Positions 53,381 through 62,270 of a stretch of 64,000 nucleotides of DNA are shown piece by piece. Within the stretch, counting starts at the first letter, position 1. Each line of letters opens with the position of its first letter. The DNA is taken from contig NZ_DATIND010000127.1 of NCBI RefSeq assembly GCF_035474595.1, positions 1 through 64,000 of the forward strand. The letters are read 5' to 3'. Position numbers and translations under genes: made by a program. The notes beneath the pieces are model-generated. The model was not told where the DNA came from and did not search any database. It saw nothing but the letters and a program-made list of their open reading frames with translations. Origin of the DNA: Longimicrobium sp. GTDB taxonomy: Bacteria; Gemmatimonadota; Gemmatimonadetes; Longimicrobiales; Longimicrobiaceae.

Positions 53381-53959
53381 ATGGCCAAACGAGTGATCGA
53401 GATCCCCCAGCAGCTCGATGACGCCCTGGCGAGCTACGCGGCCGCGCTCGGCGAATCCGAGGCCGACATCATCGCGCGCGCCATCGAGAGCTACCTCGAG
53501 GACGGCATCGAGCCCGCCGAGATCACCGACCCGGACGAGGTCGCCGAGATCGTCGCGTCAACCGCGGGGATGTGGACGGGCCGCACTGATCCGGATCGCT
53601 TGACGCTGCTTCGGGCAGGGCGGGGAATGTGGAAGGATCGCGAAGATCTGCCGGATTCGGCGGCCCGGAGAAACGACGTGGACCACAGGACAGCTGTGAT
53701 CCCGACGCAACTGGAGGAAGCGGTGAGGGATGCCGCGGTAACGCGGGGGGTACCCGAGCACGAGATCGTCACCTGCGCGCTCCGCGGGTACCTTGCAGCA
53801 CCTGCCGTCGTGCCGGCGACCATCACGGATCCCGAGGAGGTCGCAGCCGCGAGAAAGGCTGCGGTAGGAATGTGGAAGGACCGCTCCGACGTGCCGGACG
53901 TGAGAGAGTTGCGTCGGGGGTGGCGCAGACGCTTGCGTCGAGTGATGCCGGATGAGTGA
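53381..53959 (+). CDS. VapB-type antitoxin with duplicated module
   Basis: 192 aa; the GGAGG site lies 10 bases before the ATG. The N-terminal RHH-like domain (KRVIEIPQQLDDALASYAAA) is followed by ITDPDEVAEIVASTAGMW. A second copy follows: AVIPTQLEEAVRDAAVTRGV, EHEIVTCALRGYL, ATITDPEEVAAARKAAVGMW. The GMWKDRxDxPD motif occurs in both halves. A normal VapB is about 80 aa, so this is a tandem antitoxin from an internal duplication. It overlaps the VapC start. Confidence 0.8.
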   Translation: MAKRVIEIPQQLDDALASYAAALGESEADIIARAIESYLEDGIEPAEITDPDEVAEIVASTAGMWTGRTDPDRLTLLRAGRGMWKDREDLPDSAARRNDVDHRTAVIPTQLEEAVRDAAVTRGVPEHEIVTCALRGYLAAPAVVPATITDPEEVAAARKAAVGMWKDRSDVPDVRELRRGWRRRLRRVMPDE

Positions 53960-54329
53960 ACCGATCCTGATCGATACGGACGTTTTGATCGACTACATGC
54001 GCGGCCACCCCGACGCAGTCTCGTGGGTGGATACACGCATGAACGCGCAGGTGTCCGTCGTTACGGTGGCGGAGCTTTACTCGGGTGCGCGCGATGCTGA
54101 GATGGAGAAGCTCCGCGCGCTTCTCGCAACGTTCCCGCACCTTCCCGTGACGGAGGAGATTGCCGTGCGCGGTGGGCTGTTCCGACGGCAGCACGGCAAG
54201 GCGATCCGCATCGAGGTGCCGGACGCGCTGATCGCGGCGACCGCTCAGGAACATGGCCTGAAGCTGGCGACGCTCAATCGCAAGCACTTCCCGGCCGTTG
54301 ATGTAGTCGCGCCGTATACGAAGCGGTGA
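53952..54329 (+). CDS. VapC-type PIN-domain toxin
   Basis: 125 aa. PIN nuclease with acidic residues in LIDTDVLIDYMRG, VVTVAELYSGA and VPDALIAATAQEHGLKLATL, ending NRKHFPAVDV. It cleaves RNA, usually tRNA, when freed from its antitoxin. The start overlaps the antitoxin end by 8 bases, the common VapBC arrangement. All four expected acidic positions appear present, so the toxin is probably active. Confidence 0.93.
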   Translation: MSEPILIDTDVLIDYMRGHPDAVSWVDTRMNAQVSVVTVAELYSGARDAEMEKLRALLATFPHLPVTEEIAVRGGLFRRQHGKAIRIEVPDALIAATAQEHGLKLATLNRKHFPAVDVVAPYTKR

Positions 54330-54345
54330 ACGAAGATCTTTCGAC

Positions 54346-54382
54346 ACAAAACGGGGCGAGACCGCGGTGGTCTCGCCCCGTT
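54346..54382 (-). terminator. Intrinsic terminator between convergent genes
   Basis: Stem acggggcgagacc / ggtctcgccccgt with a short loop; on the minus strand it is followed by TTTTGTG, serving the hypothetical gene at 54405. It may also stop vapC transcription on the plus strand. Confidence 0.78.
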
Positions 54383-54404
54383 CGCCTGGGTGGCGCGCAG
54401 GTGA

Positions 54405-54689
54405 TCACTCGCGCGGCGGGTCGCCCCACTGGTAGGGGAGCTGGTTCAGCAGGTAGCGCACGACGCCGTCCACCTTCGAGGTGCGCAGGCGGTCGGTGCG
54501 TACGGTGACGACCGTGGAGGGGCCGTGGCGATGCGCCTCCAGCGTCACGGTGCCCTCGCCGCCGGTGTAGGTCACGCGGTGCGCGGTCTCCTCGGTGCGC
54601 TGCAGCTCGGCGCGCTCGGTGAAGATCTGGCTGGCCTTCGCGAAGATCTCGCGGGTGGGGAGCACGGTGCTCCGCTCGTAGTCGGACAT
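54405..54689 (-). CDS. Small hypothetical protein
   Basis: 94 aa. Starts SDYERSTVLPTREIFAKASQ and has a beta-rich central part (HRVTYTGGEGTVTLEAHRHG, STVVTVRTDRLRTSKVDGVV) and a short C-terminal helix (RYLLNQLPYQW). The pattern suggests a small START/ligand-binding-like or stress-related fold, but no family is recognised. The ribosome site GAGAGGAACGA precedes the ATG. It is followed by a good terminator. Confidence 0.7.
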   Translation of the reverse strand: MSDYERSTVLPTREIFAKASQIFTERAELQRTEETAHRVTYTGGEGTVTLEAHRHGPSTVVTVRTDRLRTSKVDGVVRYLLNQLPYQWGDPPRE

Positions 54690-54735
54690 CGCTCTTCGTT
54701 CCTCTCGTTCGGCAGGAGGGCGCGCGGCCCCCGCT

Positions 54736-55317
54736 TCACTTGCGTTGCAGCAGCGCGCGCAGGTCGTCGTACGCCTGCGCGCCGGTGAGCAGCTCCGCGT
54801 CCGCGCCTCCGCCCACGATCAGCGCAGGGACCGCGGCGATCCCCAGCCGCCGCGCCAGCGCCTCGTCGGCCGCCACGGCGCCGCTCAGCGAATCCACGTC
54901 GAGCACCACCTTCGTCTCCGTGGCGTCCAGCCCCAGCGCGGCGGCCAGCTCCACCAGCACGTCGATGCGGCCCACGTCGCGTCCGTCGCGGAAGTACGCG
55001 GCGAAGATCGCCTCGCGCATTTCCCATCCCACGCCCTTCTCCGCCGCGAGCTTCGCGGCCTCGTGCGCCTTGCGCGTGCGCGGCACCGCGGGCGGCATTT
55101 CCATTCCCACGCCCAGTTCCTCCGCCAGCGGGCGCGCCGCGGCCCAGTCGTCAGCGGACGGGGCGGCGGGGAGCGCGGTGTCGGCCGGGTACAGCTCGAA
55201 CGCGGCGTAGCGCGGCGCGGCCAGTCCCTCGGCTTCCAGGCGCCGGAGCGCGGCCTCGGTGACGTGGCAGAACGGACAGGTGAAGTCCGAGAACACCAGC
55301 ACCGGCACGGCCGCCAT
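54736..55317 (-). CDS. DsbA-family (FrnE-like) thioredoxin-fold protein
   Basis: 193 aa from ATG 55317. The N-terminus VPVLVFSDFTCPFCHVTEAA holds the CPFC active site. The helical insertion (WAAARPLAEELGVGMEMPPA, AHEAAKLAAEKGVGWEMREA) and C-terminal LGIAAVPALIVGGGADAELL with the cis-Pro are typical. No signal peptide, so a cytoplasmic FrnE-type oxidoreductase/isomerase is likely. The longer open frame upstream is a shadow of the opposite-strand gene. Confidence 0.9.
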   Translation of the reverse strand: MAAVPVLVFSDFTCPFCHVTEAALRRLEAEGLAAPRYAAFELYPADTALPAAPSADDWAAARPLAEELGVGMEMPPAVPRTRKAHEAAKLAAEKGVGWEMREAIFAAYFRDGRDVGRIDVLVELAAALGLDATETKVVLDVDSLSGAVAADEALARRLGIAAVPALIVGGGADAELLTGAQAYDDLRALLQRK

Positions 55318-55476
55318 GCGCCACGTCACAAAGGCTCGAGAACTCGTCGGGTCAGCGGGCGCGCCCAATCTGTCCCCCCGCGCCGGGGCACGCAAGCGCA
55401 CGCCGCGGCCCCGCACTTGCCCGTCGCGCGGTATCATTCCGGGGCTATGCGGATCCGTTGCGGGGCGAGGTGGGAG

Positions 55477-56367
55477 ATGGTGGAGAGCTGGGAGCACCGC
55501 GAGGCGGTGGTCAACAACGTGCGGCTGCACTGGGTGGAGCAGGGGAGCGGGCCGCTCGTCATCCTGCTCCACGGCTTCCCCGAGTTCTGGTACGGGTGGC
55601 GGCGGCAGATTCCCGCGCTGGCGGCGGCGGGCTTCCGCGTGGTCGCGCCGGACCTGCGCGGGTACAACCTCTCCGAAAAGCCGAAGGGCACCGCCAGCTA
55701 CCGCGTCAGCATCCTGGTGGAGGACGTCGCCGGGCTCATCCGCCAGCTGGGGGCGGAGCGCGCGCACGTGGTCGGGCACGACTGGGGCGGCGTCATCGCC
55801 TGGCATCTGGGGATGCGCCGCCCGGAGCTGGTCGACCGCCTCGCCATCATCAACGCCCCGCATCCCTCCATCTTCGCGCGCGAGATGCGGCGCCCGCGGC
55901 AGTTCCTGCGCTCGTGGTACGCCTTCTTCGTCCAGCTCCCCCTGATCCCCGAGGCGGGGATCCGCGCGCGCGACTTCGCGCTGCTGGAGCGCCTCTTCCG
56001 CGGCACCGCGCGCCGCGGCTCGTTCACCGACGCGGACATCGCGCGCTACAAGGAGGCGCTGGGGCGCCCCGGCGCGCTCACCGCCGCGCTGAACTACTAC
56101 CGCGCGTACCGCAGCCACCTCTTCCAGCGCAGGGAGACGAAGAAGGAGCCGCGGCGGGTGATCGGCCGGCCCACGCTGGTCATCTGGGGCGAGCGGGACC
56201 AGGCGCTGAACCTCCACAACCTGGACGGGCTGGAGCGCTACGTCCCCGATCTCCGCGTCGAGCGGCTTCCCGAGGCCACGCACTGGGTGATGGCCGACGC
56301 GCCGGCGCGGGTGAACGATCTGCTGGCGGAGTTCCTGGGGGACGACGGAAGGGCCGGCCGCGCCTGA
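55477..56367 (+). CDS. Epoxide hydrolase-like alpha/beta hydrolase
   Basis: 296 aa from ATG 55477 with GAGG upstream; ATG 55447 is an alternative adding 10 residues. Motifs: oxyanion HGFPEFWYGWRRQIPALAAA, nucleophile elbow VVGHDWGGVIAWHLGMRRPE (catalytic Asp in HDW), and acid/base part RLPEATHWVMADAPARVNDL with the His. It matches the soluble epoxide hydrolase group (haloalkane dehalogenase cousins are less likely because of cap-domain sequence). Substrate unknown. Divergent to the DsbA-like gene. Confidence 0.9.
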   Translation: MVESWEHREAVVNNVRLHWVEQGSGPLVILLHGFPEFWYGWRRQIPALAAAGFRVVAPDLRGYNLSEKPKGTASYRVSILVEDVAGLIRQLGAERAHVVGHDWGGVIAWHLGMRRPELVDRLAIINAPHPSIFAREMRRPRQFLRSWYAFFVQLPLIPEAGIRARDFALLERLFRGTARRGSFTDADIARYKEALGRPGALTAALNYYRAYRSHLFQRRETKKEPRRVIGRPTLVIWGERDQALNLHNLDGLERYVPDLRVERLPEATHWVMADAPARVNDLLAEFLGDDGRAGRA

Positions 56368-56413
56368 TGTTTCCCCGCGCACCGCTCTTGCATTCACCGC
56401 GCGCAGATTTCCG

Positions 56414-57097
56414 ATGCGGACCACCGACGACGAAGGAGATGCGATCCCCGTGGATGCCCTGACCCTCCCCGCGTCCCCCGCGTCCCCCGCGTCCGCGCGG
56501 CCGCGCGGCATCCGGCGCGAGCTGGCGCGGAAGGCGTTCCACGTCTCCTCCGCCGCGCTTCCGCTGCTGGTGTGGGTGGCGCCGCGCTGGGTGTCTCTCG
56601 CCGTGCTCCTCCCCGCCGCGTCGGTGGCGGTGGGGGTGGACTGGACGCGGCTGCGCTACCGGGCGCCGCGCTACTGGTTCCTGCGCTACACCCGCCGCAT
56701 GCTGCGCCACCACGAGCGCCGCCGCTTCGCCGGGGCCACGTATATGGCGGTGGCGTACGCGGCGGCGGTCGTCTTCTTCCCCCGCCCCATCGCGGCGATG
56801 GCCATGCTGTTCAACGGCTTCGGGGATGCGGCCGCGGCGCTGGTCGGCAAGCGCTGGGGGCGGCGGCGGACGAGCTGGGGGAAGAGCTGGGAGGGCTTCG
56901 GCGCGGGCTTGGCGGTGGACCTCGCCGTCGCGATCGCCGTCAGCAGCCTGGCGCCCGGCGTCCCCCTCACCGCGGCGGCGGCGGGCGCGGTGGCGGCGGC
57001 CACGCTGGAGTTCCTGGATCTCCCCATCGACGACAACGTGCGCGTGACCCTGGGTGGCGGCGGGGTCGCGTACCTGGCGATGCTGCTGCTCGGCTGA
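56414..57097 (+). CDS. CTP-transferase-type membrane protein (phytol/dolichol kinase-like)
   Basis: 227 aa. About 5-6 membrane helices. Conserved parts: RRELARKAFHVSSAALPLLV, a loop RRMLRHHERRRFAGATYMAV, LFNGFGDAAAALVGKRWGRR and SWGKSWEGFGAGLAVDLAVA. The GD...ALVG...G...KSWEG motif is that of the CdsA/SEC59/VTE5 superfamily, which uses CTP to phosphorylate or activate a lipid alcohol. The shorter length and RKxFH motif favour the dolichol/phytol kinase-like group. It is followed by a good terminator. Confidence 0.87.
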   Translation: MRTTDDEGDAIPVDALTLPASPASPASARPRGIRRELARKAFHVSSAALPLLVWVAPRWVSLAVLLPAASVAVGVDWTRLRYRAPRYWFLRYTRRMLRHHERRRFAGATYMAVAYAAAVVFFPRPIAAMAMLFNGFGDAAAALVGKRWGRRRTSWGKSWEGFGAGLAVDLAVAIAVSSLAPGVPLTAAAAGAVAAATLEFLDLPIDDNVRVTLGGGGVAYLAMLLLG

Positions 57098-57120
57098 GAT
57101 CGGGGACGAGATCCCGATCA

Positions 57121-57157
57121 GGGGGGGCGGATACCCGAATCCGCCCCTTTTCTGTTT
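57121..57157 (+). terminator. Intrinsic terminator after CTP-transferase gene
   Basis: Stem ggggcggat / atccgcccc with a 6-base loop followed by TTTTCTGTTT, 24 bases past the stop. Confidence 0.88.
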
Positions 57158-57577
57158 CCGTGAGCACGCCGGGAGACGCGCGGAACGCCACCTGTTCATC
57201 GCCGCGATCCGTCCGCGAGGGCCGTGATCCGGCGGCTCGCCGGGCGGGGAAACGGCCGGAGGTACGCGCGCCCCGCCGATCCCTCCAAACCACCGTGGTG
57301 CACGGAATCCGCTGCGTTCCGCATCCGCTGCACCAGCTTCGTGCGCCCGCTTCGGAGCGCGTCTTCAAACGAACCTCTGGCATTGTCGCGGGGATAGGCC
57401 CATTATTCACACACACGCGTAAATAGCCACGACTCCGCGGGCGCTCCCTTCGCGCCGGGCGCGGAGCAGAGTGCACATCATTTGCACCTGACGTGGAGCT
57501 GCACCCGTTTACGCGGGACGGGCGCGCCCGGGCCGGCGCGCCGCGCTGAATCCACACCCCTTGTCGGAGCCCCTCGA
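57158..57577. other. Intergenic, no gene seen
   Basis: About 420 bases upstream of a TPR gene. The segment 57395-57430 is AT-richer (cattattcacacacacgcgt) and may hold its promoter. No protein-like frame. Confidence 0.45.
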
Positions 57578-58876
57578 ATGGCCGGACCACAACCGGGTTC
57601 GCCCGCGCGCAAGCCGCGCCGCCGCTGGCGGTGGCACGTGCCGCCGGCGCTGGTGCACGGGAACGAGACGCTGGAAGGCACGGAGATGCTGGAAGAGTTC
57701 TCCGGGGCTGTGGGGCTGGTCCTGTGGCAGTCCATGCGCGACGTCACGCTGTGGGCGGGCGGGCGCGAGCCGGCCGAGCGCGCGGACCTGTTCCAGGGCA
57801 TCGCGCACGAGCAGCGCCTGCGGCAGCTGGAGCAGGCGGGGATCGACGCGGCCATCGACGCGCCGATGCGCATGCTGGCCCGCATCTCCGGCGAGCCGGC
57901 GGCGATCACCGAGGACGAGATCCTGGGCGCCTGCCGCGACGTGGCCAGCTGGGCCGACGCGCAGGAGAAGCTCTCCACCGCCATTTCCTTCTCGCAGGCG
58001 GGCGCGCTGGCGGCGCCCACCAACGCGGCGGCGGGGTTCCGCGTGGGGCAGCTGGCGCGGCGCAAGGCCGAGTACGCGCGCGCCGAGAGCTGGTTCCGGC
58101 GGGTGATCGGGCTGGGGCGGCAGGCCAAGGACTGGGCCAGCTACTCCGAGGCCTTCCTGGGGCTGGGCGAGCTGTACACCCAGCGCGGCAACTACCCGGC
58201 GGCGCGCCGCTTCCACGTGCGGGCGCTGCGCGCCGCCAAGCGCCACGGCCTGCGCGACATCCAGGGGCGGTCGCTGCACGCGCTGTTCGTCATCGCCAGC
58301 GACACCAACCCGGCCGAGGCGCTGGAATTCGCGCGGCAGTCGTTCCGCGCGTACGGCAGCACGCACCTGCGCCTGCCCATGCTGGCGCGCGACCTGGCGT
58401 ACTTCTGGATGACGCGCGGCCGCTTCGCGCAGGCGCTGGCCGTGTTCCAGGCGCTGGCGCCGCACCTGTCCACGCCGGGCGAGCGGATGCTGAACACCGC
58501 CGACATCGGGCGCGCGGCGGGCGGCGCGGCCAACCGCGGCGAGTTCGACCGCGCGTGGGACGAGGTGTGGAGCTTCGCGGGCGAGTGGCACACGCGCCCG
58601 AACGCGGCGCAGGCGCTGCTGGACCTGGCGCGTGGCGCGGCCAGCCTGAAGGACTGGAGCCGCGCCGAGCGCGCCGCCAGCACGGCGCGCGACGTGGCCA
58701 CGCGCCGCGAGGAGAGCCGCGTGGCGCTCGAGGCCGAGACGGTGCTGGACCAAGTGACCCGCAAGCGCGGCATCGAGGCGGCCACCGAGCCCGCGGGCGG
58801 CGAGCAGGAGGAGGCCGACACCGAAGGCCTGGCCGCCGAGCTCCTCCGCACCCTCAGCCTCGCCGCGCGACGGTAG
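57578..58876 (+). CDS. Tetratricopeptide-repeat protein
   Basis: 432 aa from ATG 57578; the longer frame upstream is not protein-like. A basic N-terminus (ARKPRRRWRWHVPPALVHGN) leads to an all-helical protein. TPR units are visible at about 155-330, e.g. AEYARAESWFRRVIGLGRQA, GELYTQRGNYPAARRFHVRA and GRFAQALAVFQALAPHL. The first 130 residues form a separate helical domain. It could be a scaffold or a regulator sensor of the type common in this lineage. No membrane helix. Function unknown. Confidence 0.8.
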   Translation: MAGPQPGSPARKPRRRWRWHVPPALVHGNETLEGTEMLEEFSGAVGLVLWQSMRDVTLWAGGREPAERADLFQGIAHEQRLRQLEQAGIDAAIDAPMRMLARISGEPAAITEDEILGACRDVASWADAQEKLSTAISFSQAGALAAPTNAAAGFRVGQLARRKAEYARAESWFRRVIGLGRQAKDWASYSEAFLGLGELYTQRGNYPAARRFHVRALRAAKRHGLRDIQGRSLHALFVIASDTNPAEALEFARQSFRAYGSTHLRLPMLARDLAYFWMTRGRFAQALAVFQALAPHLSTPGERMLNTADIGRAAGGAANRGEFDRAWDEVWSFAGEWHTRPNAAQALLDLARGAASLKDWSRAERAASTARDVATRREESRVALEAETVLDQVTRKRGIEAATEPAGGEQEEADTEGLAAELLRTLSLAARR

Positions 58877-58948
58877 GGGCGAGGGAGTTCTGAAGACGAG
58901 CCGCCGCTCCGGAGACGTCACCGGGGCGGCGGTTTCGCATTCTGGGAC

Positions 58949-59238
58949 TGCGGGATCGGGGCGTGTTTGATGCCTCCGAGCGCCAGTCCTGCGCCGGTGG
59001 AGCCCTCCGCCCGCAACTGGGGCCGCGTACCCCCTCCCGATAACGGGAGGGGGTAACTTCGATAGCTCCGCTCAGCCGGTCGAGCACTCGTCGGGTGACC
59101 GTGTGCCGCGAGGCCCAACCCCGCATCGCAGTGGCTCATCAAGCCGGGCGGGCACAAGGCAGCCTCCAGCACCGATCTCATCGAGCTACCTCTCCCGGTA
59201 CGGGAGAGGTGGACGGCCTCGGCCGGCCGGAGAGGGCG
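58949..59238 (+). repeat. Dispersed repeat family R1, copy 3
   Basis: The last 43 bases (59196-59238) are identical to those at 441 and 15031. Upstream a palindrome ccctcccg/cgggaggg and the block agccgggcgggcac are shared with copy 2. The middle is diverged. Confidence 0.75.
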
Positions 59239-59265
59239 CGGGGCAGAGGGCGCACTCCGAAGCCT

Positions 59266-59303
59266 GGCACTCAGCACTTCCGCACTTCCGCACTCCCGCA
59301 CTC
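59266..59303. repeat. Octamer repeat array
   Basis: Units of the type cacttccg and cactcccg, four to five copies. These are the reverse-strand form of the gtgcggaa octamer. Confidence 0.7.
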
Positions 59304-59444
59304 GAATCGCTGCAAACCCCTTGGCACGACTCGCGCTATTGCGTGAGTGGGGCTCACTTCTACGTTTCATCGTGGGGCCACCGGCAGCACGCCGGACGCG
59401 CCCGTGGCGAGCGCCCTCAACCCATTGGCCAGGAACGGTTTTCG

Positions 59445-61397
59445 ATGAGTGACCAGAACGCCCGGAACGCTCCGAGCGAACAGGAGTCGCGCGAAGTCGC
59501 GGAGGCCGCGCGCGAAACCGAGTGGACCGCGCCGAGCTTCGTCCGCGAGCTGTTCCTCGGCAACTTCCGCCTGGACCTGATCCATCCCTATCCCCGGCAG
59601 TCGCCCGAGGACAAGGCCAAGACCGACGCCTACATCGCCAAGCTGCGCAAGTTCCTGGACGAGAACGTAGACTCCGACGAGATCGACCGCACCGGCGAGC
59701 TGCCGCCCGAGGTGGTGCAGGGTCTCCGGGATCTCGGCGCCTTCGGTCTCAAGATCCCCGAGGAGTACGGCGGCATCGGGCTCAGCCAGCTGGGGTACGG
59801 GCGCACCATCGGCATGGTCACCAGCAAGGACGGCAACCTCACCGCCCTTCTCTCGGCGCACCAGTCCATCGGCGTGCCGCAGCCGCTGAAGATGTTCGGC
59901 ACCCCCGAGCAGAAGAAGAAGTACCTGCCGCGCCTGGCCGCGGGCGCCATCAGCGCCTTCGCGCTCACCGAGCCCGGCGTGGGCTCGGACCCCGCCGCGC
60001 TGGCGACGACCGCCGAGCCGACCGAGGACGGCGAGGCCTTCATCCTGAACGGCGAGAAGCTGTGGTGCACCAACGGCACCATCGCCGAGCTGCTGGTGGT
60101 GATGGCGAAGACCCCGTCGAAGATGAAGAACGGCAAGGAGATCCCCCAGATCACCGCCTTCATCGTCGAGACCAGCGCGCCGGGGGTGGAGATCACCAAC
60201 CGCTGCCGCTTCATGGGCCTGAAGGCGCTGCAGAACGCCGTCATCACCTTCAAGAACGTGCGCGTCCCTCGCGAGGACATCATCTGGGGCGAGGGGAAGG
60301 GTCTCAAGCTGGCGCTGATGACGCTGAACACCGGCCGCCTGACGCTGCCCATGAGCGCGGCGTACGGGGCCAAGGTGGCGGTCGAGGTGGCGCGGAAGTG
60401 GGCCGCCGAGCGCGTGCAGTGGGGCGCCCCCATCGGCAAGCACGACGCGGTGGCGCAGATGCTGGGCGCCATGGCGGCCGATGCCTTCGCCATCGAGAGC
60501 ATGGCCGAGCTTTCCAGCGCGCTGGCCGACCAGGCGAAGAACGACATCCGCCTGGAGGCCGCGATCGCCAAGCTGTGGACCACGGAGATCGGCTGGCGGA
60601 TCGTGGACGACCTGCTGCAGATCCGCGGCGGGCGCGGCTACGAGACGGCCGACTCGCTGGCCGCGCGCGGCGAGGTGCCCATCGCGGTGGAGCGGATGAT
60701 GCGCGACTTCCGCATCAACCGAATCTTCGAGGGCTCGTCGGAGATCATGCGCCTGTTCATCGCCCGCGAGGCGGTGGACACGCACCTGGCCGTGGCGGGC
60801 GACCTGATCAAGCCCGGCATCAGCACCGGGCAGAAGCTGGGCGCCATGGCCAAGGCGGGCGCCTGGTACGCGGCCTGGCTGCCGAAGCGCTTCGTGGGCG
60901 GCGGGCAGCTTCCCGGCCACTACGGCGAGTTCGGGCGCAACGCCAAGCACGTGCGCTTCATCGAGCGCACCTCGCGCAAGCTGGCGCGCAACATGTTCTA
61001 CGCCATGGGCAAGTACCAGGCGAAGCTGGAGCGCAAGGGCCACCTGCTGGGCCGCTTCGTGGACATCGGCGCCGAGCTGTACGCCATGAGCTGCGCGGTG
61101 GTGCGCGCGCAGGACATGCGCGACGGGCCCAACGGCAAGGAGGCGGCGATCCTGGCCGACGTGTTCTGCCGCCGCTCGCGGCTGCGGGTGAAGGCGCTCT
61201 TCGACCAGCTGTGGGAGAACGCCGACGACCCGACCTACAAGGTTGCCCAGGACGTGATGAAGGGCCGTTACGCCTTCATCGAGGAGGGCGCCGTCACCAC
61301 CATCCCCGAGCACACCCTGGCGCCCAGCGCGCAGCCGCCCATCGAGCGCAAGGTGTCGGGCGAGCGCCCGGCCACGCGCATCGGCGCGAGCGGCTGA
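59445..61397 (+). CDS. Acyl-CoA dehydrogenase, long form
   Basis: 650 aa flavoprotein. The catalytic core (about 45-430) has the FAD-binding signatures FALTEPGVGSDPAALATTAE and YETADSLAARGEVPIAVERM, and the catalytic Glu in NRIFEGSSEIMRLFIAREA. An additional C-terminal domain of about 190 residues (LGAMAKAGAWYAAWLPKRFV to KVSGERPATR) resembles that of VLCAD/ACAD9 and of bacterial long-chain enzymes. It performs the first step of beta-oxidation with long substrates. Single-gene unit. Confidence 0.93.
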   Translation: MSDQNARNAPSEQESREVAEAARETEWTAPSFVRELFLGNFRLDLIHPYPRQSPEDKAKTDAYIAKLRKFLDENVDSDEIDRTGELPPEVVQGLRDLGAFGLKIPEEYGGIGLSQLGYGRTIGMVTSKDGNLTALLSAHQSIGVPQPLKMFGTPEQKKKYLPRLAAGAISAFALTEPGVGSDPAALATTAEPTEDGEAFILNGEKLWCTNGTIAELLVVMAKTPSKMKNGKEIPQITAFIVETSAPGVEITNRCRFMGLKALQNAVITFKNVRVPREDIIWGEGKGLKLALMTLNTGRLTLPMSAAYGAKVAVEVARKWAAERVQWGAPIGKHDAVAQMLGAMAADAFAIESMAELSSALADQAKNDIRLEAAIAKLWTTEIGWRIVDDLLQIRGGRGYETADSLAARGEVPIAVERMMRDFRINRIFEGSSEIMRLFIAREAVDTHLAVAGDLIKPGISTGQKLGAMAKAGAWYAAWLPKRFVGGGQLPGHYGEFGRNAKHVRFIERTSRKLARNMFYAMGKYQAKLERKGHLLGRFVDIGAELYAMSCAVVRAQDMRDGPNGKEAAILADVFCRRSRLRVKALFDQLWENADDPTYKVAQDVMKGRYAFIEEGAVTTIPEHTLAPSAQPPIERKVSGERPATRIGASG

Positions 61398-61418
61398 TCG
61401 CGGGCCGCCTTCGGCGGA

Positions 61419-61449
61419 GTACGAGAAGTACGGAAGTACGAAAGTACGC
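61419..61449. repeat. Octamer repeat array (GTACGGAA variant)
   Basis: About three to four copies of agtacgaa/agtacgga, directly after the acyl-CoA dehydrogenase gene, mirroring the placement at 1392-1421. Confidence 0.65.
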
Positions 61450-61452
61450 AAC

Positions 61453-61495
61453 GGCCCCGCGGCGGATGCATCGCCGCGGGGCCGTCGCTCGTTCT
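61453..61495 (+). terminator. Hairpin after acyl-CoA dehydrogenase gene
   Basis: Perfect 12-base stem (ggccccgcggcg / cgccgcggggcc) with a 7-base loop, followed by gtcgctcgttctg. Only a weak T-tract. Confidence 0.65.
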
Positions 61496-61628
61496 GCTCG
61501 ATGGATACGGACGCGCTGCTTTTCAGCCGGGGAATCGAACGTTCCGTCTCAATGGGCGTGGCACTGGAACTGCGGCGACTCGGGGGAGATCGCCCGTTCG
61601 GCAATCCATCCCGTTCACGGAGGCACGG

Positions 61629-61826
61629 ATGCGCAAGCTTCGCCTGGAGCCGGAAGATCTGGCCGTTGAGTCGTTCGACACACGCGGCACCGGGCTCGAC
61701 GAGAGCGGCACCGTGTACGGGAACGCCGTGACGACCCCCTGCTCATGCCGCGGCACCAGCTGCCTCGCCACGGCGTGCGTCGACGCGAATGGCTGCATCG
61801 ACCCCACCTGCCGCGCGATTCAGTAG
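61629..61826 (+). CDS. Lanthipeptide-like (pinensin-type) precursor peptide
   Basis: 65 aa with GGAGG upstream. Leader RKLRLEPEDLAVESFDTRGT matches the pattern in the peptide at 11121 (LEELAVTTFET). A GTVYG spacer is followed by a core (TTPCSCRGTSCLATACVDAN, then GCIDPTCRAIQ) with six Cys and several Ser/Thr, ready for lanthionine formation. No modification or transport gene is next to it; it lies between a dehydrogenase gene and a toxin-antitoxin pair. The class is inferred from pattern. Confidence 0.75.
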   Translation: MRKLRLEPEDLAVESFDTRGTGLDESGTVYGNAVTTPCSCRGTSCLATACVDANGCIDPTCRAIQ

Positions 61827-62051
61827 GACGGAAGGATGCACGCCGAGCGTCGCCACGCGCTCCCAGAGCCCCCGCTCCGGGAGCTTCGTCGTTCCGCCGG
61901 GTGGGTATCGGTTGCGGTCCGGCAGGAGGCTCTCGGGCTTGTCGACGACCGCGCCGCGAGCCGGGATCATCTTGCGCGCTCGCCTGTCACGCGGGTTCTC
62001 CGCCGCGATCCTGTTTGTTATGTTTTGGAGAACCCGCGCTGGAGTGTCGAG

Positions 62052-62270
62052 ATGAGCGAGACGATTCCCATTACCCTCTCCAACGAACTCGCTGCCGAAG
62101 TCGACGCGCTGTCCGAAGCCGACGGCATCCCGCGCGACGAGCTCGTCCGCAATGCCGTGGAAGCGTATGTCGCGGAGCGGAGGTTCGACGAATTGCGCGC
62201 CCGCGTCATCCCGCAGGCACAGAGGGCCGGGTTCTTCACGGACGAGGACGTGTTCCGCGAGATCTCGTGA
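62052..62270 (+). CDS. RHH-type antitoxin
   Basis: 72 aa from ATG 62052. A ribbon-helix-helix start (TIPITLSNELAAEVDALSEA, IPRDELVRNAVEAYVAERRF) and a short acidic tail (RAGFFTDEDVFREIS). It binds DNA as a dimer and neutralises the following PIN toxin. The stop overlaps the GTG start of the toxin (GTGA). The frame upstream to 61836 is not supported. Confidence 0.88.
   Translation: MSETIPITLSNELAAEVDALSEADGIPRDELVRNAVEAYVAERRFDELRARVIPQAQRAGFFTDEDVFREIS

Larger units (their letters stand above)
58877..59444. other. Intergenic with repeat R1 and octamer array
   Basis: It holds R1 copy 3 (about 58949-59238) and an octamer array at 59266-59303 made of cacttccg/cactcccg units. No gene. The promoter of the acyl-CoA dehydrogenase gene must lie within or after these repeats (59305-59440). 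Confidence 0.6.
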
